Source: Bacillota bacterium (GTDB taxonomy: Bacteria; Bacillota; Limnochordia; Darwinibacteriales; Darwinibacteriaceae). Taken from it: a stretch of 6,074 bases of DNA. A model generated the notes under the pieces. It was not told the origin of the DNA. It did not search any database and saw only the letters and a list, made by a program, of their open reading frames with translations. The position numbers and the translations under genes were made by a program. The stretch covers positions 1-6,074 of the forward strand of contig JAAZLY010000238.1 of NCBI GenBank assembly GCA_012799115.1, given 5' to 3'. Positions 1-4,735 of this stretch are shown in pieces. Each line of letters begins with the position of its first letter. Position 1 is the first letter of the stretch.

Positions 1-806
1 CGAAGGAAGAGGGCGAAGCGTTGATCGCCTTAGCCGCCGAAAAAGGTTTAAGTATTGGCGGCGCACCAGATACGTTCTTGGGTGCCTCGATTCAGACCTG
101 CCGTAAACTAATCGATGATGGATTTATAGGTGAGATCATCGGCTTTAATGCTTCTATGATCTGCAGGGGTCACGAGAGTTGGCATCCTGATCCGGCGTTT
201 TACTATCAGTTTGGTGGTGGCCCCATGATGGATATGGGTCCTTACTATCTCACTGCACTTATCAACCTTGTAGGTCGGGTCAAGAGTGTGACAAGCGTTG
301 TTCGTACCTCCTTTAAGCAAAGGGTCATTACCAGCCAACCCCACTCCGGTACCATCGTGGATGTGGAGGTTCCCACCCACCTAACAGGGATCTTAGAGTT
401 GGAAAATGGCGCGGTGGGTAATTTGCTCACCACATTTGATGTGGTTTATAAGGAACAAGCACGCTTTGAGATCTATGGCTCAGAGGGTACGCTCATTGTT
501 CCTGATCCGAACTTCTTTGGCAACTCGATTTATCTGCTTAGACAAGAAACTGGTGAATACAAAGAGATGCCTTTGCTTTATGACTATAAGGAGAACTCCC
601 GGGGCTTGGGGCTCGCTGACATGGCGGCTGCACTAAGGAACAAACGCCCCGCCAGGACAGGCATGGAACAACTCTTCCATGTACTCGATGTGATGACGGC
701 GTTTAAGCGTAGCAGTGACAAGCAAGGACGAGAAGAGATTCATTCTCCCTTCACACGGCAAGCGCCCATGGAGAAGGCCAGAGTCTTAGGTATTATCGAT
801 AACTAG
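1..806 (+). CDS. Gfo/Idh/MocA family NAD(P)-dependent oxidoreductase, 5'-truncated
   Basis: This is the C-terminal part of a sugar or cyclitol dehydrogenase of the Gfo/Idh/MocA family; the first complete codon is at 3 and about 267 residues are visible. The N-terminal Rossmann NAD(P)-binding domain lies before the window. The family's EKP lysine motif, which normally sits just before the KEEGEAL-type helix seen at 3-23, is probably a few codons outside. Family marks visible are GAPDTFLG (60-83), GHESWHP (168-188) and GGGPMMDMGPYYL (213-251), which belong to the substrate-binding alpha/beta domain. The reading frame is open to the TAG at 804-806 with no frameshift. The next gene, a TIM-barrel isomerase, starts 15 nt downstream, so the two are very likely one operon acting on the same sugar or its keto form. 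Family assignment is firm; the substrate is unknown. A TTG at 21 is not a real start, because the frame stays open upstream to the window edge. Confidence 0.93.
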   Translation, partial: KEEGEALIALAAEKGLSIGGAPDTFLGASIQTCRKLIDDGFIGEIIGFNASMICRGHESWHPDPAFYYQFGGGPMMDMGPYYLTALINLVGRVKSVTSVVRTSFKQRVITSQPHSGTIVDVEVPTHLTGILELENGAVGNLLTTFDVVYKEQARFEIYGSEGTLIVPDPNFFGNSIYLLRQETGEYKEMPLLYDYKENSRGLGLADMAAALRNKRPARTGMEQLFHVLDVMTAFKRSSDKQGREEIHSPFTRQAPMEKARVLGIIDN

Positions 807-821
807 CATAGGAGGAAGACG

Positions 822-1640
822 ATGAAGATTGCATACACAGGTTGGACCTGGTTAATCAACCACGAGGATAACCATAAATGGGAATTTGAGCAATTCTTGA
901 AAGAAGTGGCTGACTTGGGATATGAGGCCGTCGAGAACTTCGCCTTTATCACCAAGTACTTTGATAACGATGCGGATGCAGTCAAAGCTTTGCTTGATAA
1001 ATACGGATTGGAAATGGCCAATCTCTACCTACATTACTCCGCTGATCCAGAGGCTGATTACGAGAACGCCGTAAAGTATGCTGACTTTATGAAGAAAATC
1101 GGCGCTACGTACATGAACCTACAAGCTGTTATGTGGAAGGACCCCCCCAATGATCGTCCCATGGATGAGGAGGCCATCCTTGCCTATGCTAAGCTTTCTA
1201 ATCGGATTGGACAGTTGTGCAAGGATAACGGACTGGTCGCTTGTTTCCATCCCCATGCGAATACGGCGATTTTCAAGGAGAATGAAATTGACCTCTTCCT
1301 TGCTAATACCGATCCCGATTTAGTGGGACTATGTTTAGACTCGGCCCATACCGTTCTCGCCGGCATGGACTGTGTAGAGGCCTATGACAAATATGCGGAT
1401 CGAATCGTCTATGTCCACTTCAAGGATGTGGATCCCGATACAACCATTCACCCAGAGTGGCCCATGAAGCGTTTCCGTCCCCTGGGCCAAGGAACCATTG
1501 ATTTTCGTGGGATCTATCAAGTGCTGAAGAAACATGGTTACAAAGGAGTCATCTGTGTTGAATTAGATAACCCACCGATCTGCAACTACAAGGCGGCGAT
1601 GGATTCTAGACGATACTTGCATGATGTGATTGGGTTGTAG
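822..1640 (+). CDS. Sugar phosphate isomerase/epimerase family protein (TIM barrel, AP-endonuclease-2 fold)
   Basis: The 272-residue protein has the length and pattern of the xylose-isomerase-like TIM-barrel family (AP endonuclease family 2, as in IolE, IolI and hydroxypyruvate isomerases). Such cytoplasmic enzymes isomerise, epimerise or dehydrate sugars and cyclitols using a divalent metal. Likely strand-end residues include Glu38 (GYEAVEN), His143 and His145 (CFHPHAN), Asp173 and His176 (CLDSAH), His199 (YVHFKD) and Glu247 (CVELDN). Asp173, His199 and Glu247 are the best candidates for metal ligands, by analogy with relatives. RPLGQGTIDF (219-228) is the usual loop before the last helices. 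There is no signal peptide. The ATG at 822 has a GGAGG six nt upstream (811-815), so the start is secure. It follows the Gfo/Idh/MocA gene after 15 nt and is the last gene before a hairpin terminator. Fold assignment is firm; the exact reaction is not deducible. Confidence 0.92.
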   Translation: MKIAYTGWTWLINHEDNHKWEFEQFLKEVADLGYEAVENFAFITKYFDNDADAVKALLDKYGLEMANLYLHYSADPEADYENAVKYADFMKKIGATYMNLQAVMWKDPPNDRPMDEEAILAYAKLSNRIGQLCKDNGLVACFHPHANTAIFKENEIDLFLANTDPDLVGLCLDSAHTVLAGMDCVEAYDKYADRIVYVHFKDVDPDTTIHPEWPMKRFRPLGQGTIDFRGIYQVLKKHGYKGVICVELDNPPICNYKAAMDSRRYLHDVIGL

Positions 1641-1646
1641 TAAAAT
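1617..1646 (+). promoter_or_regulatory. Possible sigma-A promoter for the arr gene
   Basis: A TTGCAT box (1617-1622) is followed after 18 nt by TAAAAT (1641-1646), which is five of six to the -10 consensus. The -35 box matches only in TTG. If used, transcription would start near 1653 and the hairpin at 1670-1700 would lie in the arr leader. I looked here because only 19 nt separate the hairpin from the TTG at 1720, leaving little room for a promoter after it. This is inference from weak boxes that overlap the end of the upstream gene. Confidence 0.25.
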
Positions 1647-1669
1647 CTCCTGTAGCTAAGGGAAAGATC

Positions 1670-1714
1670 GAAGTCCTCTCCAGTTGCTGGAGGGGACTTC
1701 CTCTTGATTAATTT
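1670..1714 (+). terminator. Intrinsic terminator of the oxidoreductase-isomerase operon
   Basis: Bases 1670-1683 pair with 1687-1700 over 14 bp with a single T-G wobble (1677 with 1693), closed by a 3-nt TTG loop. The stem is followed by a moderately T-rich stretch (1701-1714) rather than a clean T-run. It lies 29 nt after the isomerase stop, the normal place for an operon terminator. It is also only about 20 nt ahead of the arr Shine-Dalgarno site. If the promoter candidate at 1617-1646 is real, the same hairpin would act as a leader attenuator for arr. Confidence 0.75.
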
Positions 1715-1719
1715 CGCAT

Positions 1720-2484
1720 TTGGAGGTGGATACGATAGGTACTAAGTTTAGCCCTGAGAATGTGGTTGTACGCCTGTGTATGGGCGGCCTAGGATTGGAA
1801 GACGAGGGCAAAGTCGATGAAGCCCTTGGTACGTTTCAGAGAGCTTGGGACGAAGCAACCGACGACTTTGAACGGTTCATTGCAGCTTATCATGTGGCCC
1901 GTTTACAGGAAGACCTGACAGATAGACTAAGGTGGCTGGAGACATCCTTGCAGTCTGCCTTGAGTGTAGATGACGGCAATCTGAAGAGTGCCTGCGCAAC
2001 ACTCTATGCCCATCTTGCCGAGTGTTATGAAGACTTGGGAGATTCCCAGAACGCCAGGAGAAACAGGGATTTAGCTAGCATGCACAAGGGCTCACCTACT
2101 GACGAAGGCCCGTTTTATCACGGTACTAAGGCGGATTTGCAGATGGGAGATCTACTAGTACCCGGTGGGCAATCGAATTACCAACCAGGTCTTACAATGA
2201 ATCACATCTATTTCACCGCTAATCTGAAGGGAGCGGTCTTGGCTGCTGCCCTGGCACAGGGACAGGGGCGAGAACGCGTCTATGTGGTGGAACCTACCGG
2301 TGAGTTTGAGGACGACCCCAATGTTACGGACAAGAAGTTCCCTGGGAACTTGACCCGTTCGTATCGTTCGAACGAACCGCTGCGGATTATTGGTGAAGAA
2401 ACCGATTGGGAATCCTTGAGTAATGAAGAACGTGGCAAGTGGAAGAAGAATGTCGAGAAAAGGAAGGGCGAGATCATTAACTGA
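1720..2484 (+). CDS. arr: TPR-like domain fused to a rifampin ADP-ribosyltransferase (Arr) domain
   Basis: This cytoplasmic protein of up to 254 residues has two parts. Residues about 15-122 are helical with TPR character: GLGLEDEGKVDEALGTF near 24-39 and LYAHLAECYEDLGD near 95-108. Residues about 130-253 are a full Arr domain, which in characterised enzymes moves ADP-ribose from NAD+ to the C23 hydroxyl of rifamycins and inactivates them. Arr marks are FYHGTKADL (132-140), DLLVPG (144-149), NHIYFTANL (161-169), YVVEPTGEFEDDPN (188-201), TDKKFPGN (203-210) and TRSYRSNEPLRI (212-223). His134, Tyr164 and Asp198 or Asp199 correspond to the His-Tyr-Asp site described for mycobacterial Arr. Classical Arr is about 140 residues, so the N-terminal domain is extra. 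The 1720 boundary is the outermost TTG; Shine-Dalgarno spacing favours ATA 1735, giving 249 residues. It stands alone between two terminator-like elements. Catalytic competence looks intact, but rifampin as its natural substrate is inference. Confidence 0.88.
   Translation: MEVDTIGTKFSPENVVVRLCMGGLGLEDEGKVDEALGTFQRAWDEATDDFERFIAAYHVARLQEDLTDRLRWLETSLQSALSVDDGNLKSACATLYAHLAECYEDLGDSQNARRNRDLASMHKGSPTDEGPFYHGTKADLQMGDLLVPGGQSNYQPGLTMNHIYFTANLKGAVLAAALAQGQGRERVYVVEPTGEFEDDPNVTDKKFPGNLTRSYRSNEPLRIIGEETDWESLSNEERGKWKKNVEKRKGEIIN
1722..1726 (+). promoter_or_regulatory. Shine-Dalgarno GGAGG that points to an ATA start codon
   Basis: GGAGG here is an excellent ribosome binding site. Counting the usual 5-9 nt downstream, the only in-frame codon in range that could initiate is ATA at 1735-1737, with an 8-nt spacer. 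The in-frame TTG (1720) and GTG (1726) overlap the site itself, and the next in-frame GTG (1762) and ATG (1780) lie too far away. No ATG in any frame lies at a suitable distance. Confidence 0.6.
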
Positions 2485-2568
2485 CGAGAATCAGGCCTTA
2501 AGGTAGCAGTGTTTCCATTGGAGAAAATGACAAACTTGGCTGGTAAGATGGCTAAGAAGCAGATGGTT

Positions 2569-2636
2569 CGGTCATGCCGCGCCCGCGGGAGGGTCCCGTA
2601 GAAAGCCCTTCCCAAGGCGGTATGGCCGTCTTTTTT
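2569..2636 (+). terminator. Structured GC-rich terminator-like element between arr and etfB
   Basis: Bases 2569-2580 and 2617-2628 can form a 12-bp stem made only of Watson-Crick and G-T pairs. It encloses 36 nt that fold further: CGGGA with TCCCG around a GGG loop, or alternatively a GGGAGGG arm with CCCTTCCC. A compact hairpin, 2614-2620 with 2626-2632 around a 5-nt loop, uses the same 3' bases. Both end at the T-run 2631-2636, so the element should terminate the arr transcript about 150 nt past its stop. The two folds exclude each other, which leaves room for a regulated or independent RNA. I do not recognise a known riboswitch, T-box or SRP RNA core here. The stretch between the arr stop and this element (2485-2568) shows nothing firm. 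Confidence 0.6.
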
Positions 2637-2676
2637 GTCTTAGATTCATCAACCCTACACCCGATCCTTGACGGTT

Positions 2677-2706
2677 TTGATCCTAAAGGATTTCGGAACC
2701 TGGAAT
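2677..2706 (+). promoter_or_regulatory. Weak candidate promoter for the etfB-etfA-lctD operon
   Basis: TTGATC (2677-2682) and TGGAAT (2701-2706) are each four of six to the -35 and -10 consensus, with an 18-nt spacer. They sit 33 nt before the etfB start and after the T-run at 2631-2636, where an operon promoter is expected. An alternative -35, TTGACG (2668-2673), is closer to consensus but has no fair -10 box at the right distance. No candidate is strong. Confidence 0.25.
2680..2691 (+). repeat. Small inverted repeat, possible operator of the etf operon
   Basis: ATCCT-AA-AGGAT is a perfect 5-bp inverted repeat with a 2-nt centre. A further direct copy of GATCCT lies 16 nt upstream (2663-2668, compared with 2679-2684). 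The inverted repeat overlaps the candidate promoter spacer, as a repressor or activator site would. It is short enough to occur by chance. Confidence 0.25.
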
Positions 2707-2724
2707 TGAATTGCTAGATCATGT

Positions 2725-2735
2725 AGGGGGGTAGC
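2725..2735 (+). promoter_or_regulatory. G-run ribosome binding site of etfB, repeated before lctD
   Basis: AGGGGGGTAGC precedes the etfB ATG at 2739 and sets that start. The same 11 bases occur at 4698-4708 ahead of lctD. The run of six G replaces the usual AGGAGG and can still pair with the 16S tail through a G-U wobble. Confidence 0.6.
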
Positions 2736-2738
2736 AAG

Positions 2739-3527
2739 ATGCACTTTATCGTTTGTATCAAACAGGTGCCCGAGGGCACAGAAGTAGAAATTGATGAAGA
2801 AAAAGGGATCTTGAAGCGCGAAGGAGTGGACTCCAAACTCAATGTCTACGACGCCTATGCCTTAGAGGCGGCGGTCGTCTTGAAGGAAACGTATGGAGGC
2901 ACCGTTACAGTACTTTCCATGGGTCCCATGCAAGCTAGTGAGGTCATTCGGGAGGCCTATACCCTGGGGGCGGATGATGGCTATCTTCTCTCTGATCGTA
3001 AGTTTGCCGGAGCGGATACACTCGCCACATCCTACGCCTTGTCTGAGGCGATCCGCCACTTGCCGCCAGCAGATGTAATCTTCTGCGGCATGCAAACAAC
3101 GGACGGTGACACGGCGCAAGTAGGTCCAGGCATAGCAGAGCTCTTGGAGCTTCCCCATGCATCCTATGTGTCCAAGATTGGGGCCATTCGTGATGGTCAT
3201 ATTGAGCTCGAAGCAGATATGGGAGATGGCATCGAAGAGCTCCAGATTGAACTTCCCTGCCTTTTGACGATCACAAAGGATCTCAATCAACCAAGACTCC
3301 CGTCATACAAGCTGAAGAAGGTAACCGAAGGCAAAGAGGTTCATGTCTGGGATAGTAAACGCCTTGCTGGAGCCAACCTCGAGTACTTGGGGCTTGATGG
3401 TTCGCCCACTCAGGTAGAGCGGATCTTTCCGCCCCCTAAGGCGCAGACAAAGGAGCTTTGGGAAGGGAATCCCCAAGAGCTCAGCCAGAGGTTCTACGCG
3501 AAGCTGAAGGAGTTGAAACACCTATGA
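2739..3527 (+). CDS. etfB: Electron transfer flavoprotein beta subunit (EtfB / LctB type)
   Basis: The 262-residue protein is a full-length EtfB, the smaller subunit of the cytoplasmic FAD-containing EtfAB heterodimer. The N-terminus (HFIVCIKQVPEG), NVYDAYALEAA (35-45), GADTLATSYAL (91-101), CGMQTTDGDTAQVGP (116-130) and the segment around 157-177 ending in LPCLLT, which resembles the EtfB signature, are all present. The DGDTAQVGP form is typical of electron-bifurcating ETFs, where EtfB binds a second FAD in place of the AMP found in mitochondrial-type ETFs. That FAD exchanges electrons with NAD(H). The ATG at 2739 is preceded by AGGGGGG at 2725-2731. The stop overlaps the etfA start as ATGA, implying translational coupling and equal subunit production. 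It is the first gene of the operon. Family is certain; the bifurcating role is inferred from motifs and neighbours. Confidence 0.96.
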   Translation: MHFIVCIKQVPEGTEVEIDEEKGILKREGVDSKLNVYDAYALEAAVVLKETYGGTVTVLSMGPMQASEVIREAYTLGADDGYLLSDRKFAGADTLATSYALSEAIRHLPPADVIFCGMQTTDGDTAQVGPGIAELLELPHASYVSKIGAIRDGHIELEADMGDGIEELQIELPCLLTITKDLNQPRLPSYKLKKVTEGKEVHVWDSKRLAGANLEYLGLDGSPTQVERIFPPPKAQTKELWEGNPQELSQRFYAKLKELKHL

Positions 3528-4735
3528 GTCAGATGAGAGTTGACCAGAGCCAATGTATTCTGTGCGGGCAATGCGTTGAGGCCTGCCCCTTTGCAGGAGT
3601 TGTGCTAGGTGAGGAGTCCATTGAGTTTACAGATTCCTGTCGCCTCTGCAGTATCTGCGTCAAGGCCTGTCCTACAGGGGCGATCTGGCTAGAGAAAACT
3701 GCACTGGAGCCATCGTTGGATCTCCAGGAATACCAAGGCGTCTTGGTCTTTGCGGAACAGCGGCAAGGCGAGATAGCCCCTGTCACCTATGAATTAATCG
3801 GCAAGGGTCTAGAAATGGCCAAGCAACTTGGCCACGAGGTCGCTGTGTGCTTGGCTGGCCTAGATGTGCAGAGCCTCGGCGAAAAGCTCTTGACCTATGG
3901 TGTAGATAAGGTTTACCTCTATGATTATCCCGAGCTAGAGTACTTTCGTATCGAGCCCTATACTGCAATCATTGTCGATCTCGTCAGTAGAATTAAGCCG
4001 AATATCATTCTCATGGGTGCAACTCCCCTGGGTCGTTCCCTAGCACCCAGGGTGGCCGCCAGGCTTCGGACTGGACTAACGGCGGATTGCACGACCCTCG
4101 CTGTAAAAGATAACGGTGATCTAGTCCAGACCCGCCCAGCCTTTGGCGGCGATGTAATGGCGCAAATTGTCACTCCCAGGCACAGGCCACAAATGGCGAC
4201 TGTTAGATACAAAGTGATGCCTCCTGCAGAGGTCACTCAACCCCATGGGAAGATTGTGCATTGTCAGGCCGAGCCAAGCCAGTTACAGTCGAAAATCACG
4301 ATTCATGGCTTTCGCCCACACCAAGTTGCCAGTTCCATTACGGATGCAGAAATCATTGTGGCAGCAGGTCGCGGTATTGGAAAGCCAGAAGGTCTGGAAC
4401 TTCTCGAGAACTTTGCTAGCCTGATCGGCGGGGTTGTAGGAACAACTCGGCCTTTGGTGGAACAAGGCTGGGCTAGTTACAATCAGCAGATCGGCATGAG
4501 CGGTCGCACGGTCAGGCCACGCCTCTTCATTGCTTGCGGCATCTCGGGGGCGGTCCAGCTTGTCGCTGGTATGCGGGGAGCTGATACCATCTTTGCCATC
4601 AACACCGATCCCGATGCACCCATCTTCGATGTGGCCCATTACGGCATTGTCGGGGACGTGTATGAAATCATACCAAGACTGATTCAGATCATCAAAGAGG
4701 GGGGTAGCCTAGATGAAATATCCCAAGTTGGTTGA
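3524..4735 (+). CDS. etfA: Electron transfer flavoprotein alpha subunit with N-terminal 2x[4Fe-4S] ferredoxin domain (EtfA / LctC type)
   Basis: EtfA carries the shuttling FAD of the EtfAB dimer. This 403-residue form is longer than the usual 310-340 because of an N-terminal ferredoxin domain with two CxxCxxCxxxCP motifs, Cys11/14/17/21 and Cys39/42/45/49, predicting two [4Fe-4S] clusters. The EtfA N-terminal domain follows from about residue 70 and contains RPAFGGDVMAQIVTPRHRPQMA (204-225). The C-terminal FAD domain shows AGRGIG (281-286), GTTRPLVEQGW (306-316), QIGMSG (322-327), GISGAVQ (339-345) and AINTDPDAPIF (358-368). The ATG at 3524 overlaps the etfB stop by 4 nt, with AAGGAG at 3507-3512. 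The frame is open back to 3458, but that stretch is etfB coding sequence and has no reason to be translated. The ferredoxin domain suggests electrons enter from or leave to free ferredoxin. The 3' end overlaps the dehydrogenase gene by 23 nt. Confidence 0.96.
   Translation: MSQMRVDQSQCILCGQCVEACPFAGVVLGEESIEFTDSCRLCSICVKACPTGAIWLEKTALEPSLDLQEYQGVLVFAEQRQGEIAPVTYELIGKGLEMAKQLGHEVAVCLAGLDVQSLGEKLLTYGVDKVYLYDYPELEYFRIEPYTAIIVDLVSRIKPNIILMGATPLGRSLAPRVAARLRTGLTADCTTLAVKDNGDLVQTRPAFGGDVMAQIVTPRHRPQMATVRYKVMPPAEVTQPHGKIVHCQAEPSQLQSKITIHGFRPHQVASSITDAEIIVAAGRGIGKPEGLELLENFASLIGGVVGTTRPLVEQGWASYNQQIGMSGRTVRPRLFIACGISGAVQLVAGMRGADTIFAINTDPDAPIFDVAHYGIVGDVYEIIPRLIQIIKEGGSLDEISQVG
4698..4708 (+). promoter_or_regulatory. 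G-run ribosome binding site of lctD inside the etfA 3' end
   Basis: AGGGGGGTAGC lies in the etfA coding sequence four nt before the lctD ATG at 4713 and decides that start. It is an exact copy of the etfB site at 2725-2735. Confidence 0.6.

Noticed and set aside
2527..2601. A 24-codon basic small ORF (ATG 2527, stop at 2599-2601) with GGAG just upstream, as a possible leader peptide
   Set aside because: The GGAG is only a few bases from the ATG, the ORF ends inside the terminator-like structure, and no family or regulatory codon run is visible. It is compatible with chance.
2280..2615. Minus-strand open frame of 111 codons across the arr 3' end and the intergenic region
   Set aside because: It is antisense to the conserved Arr domain and the structured element, and its translation shows no recognisable motif.
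2485..2640. Known riboswitch, T-box or SRP RNA in the arr-etfB gap
   Set aside because: I compared it by eye with the conserved cores of common classes (T-box, SAM, cobalamin, TPP, glycine, fluoride, ZTP, guanidine) and saw none.
2701..2715. Sigma-54-like promoter, TGG...TTGCT, upstream of etfB
   Set aside because: Only 9 nt separate the GG and GC dinucleotides where sigma-54 needs 10, and the rest of the -24 box does not match.
2862..3290. Minus-strand open frame of 142 codons inside etfB
   Set aside because: It is a shadow of the strongly conserved etfB coding sequence, with no recognisable motif.
3458..3523. A 22-residue N-terminal extension of EtfA from ATG 3458
   Set aside because: It lies wholly within etfB in another frame, while ATG 3524 gives the usual ATGA coupling and a start just before the ferredoxin domain.
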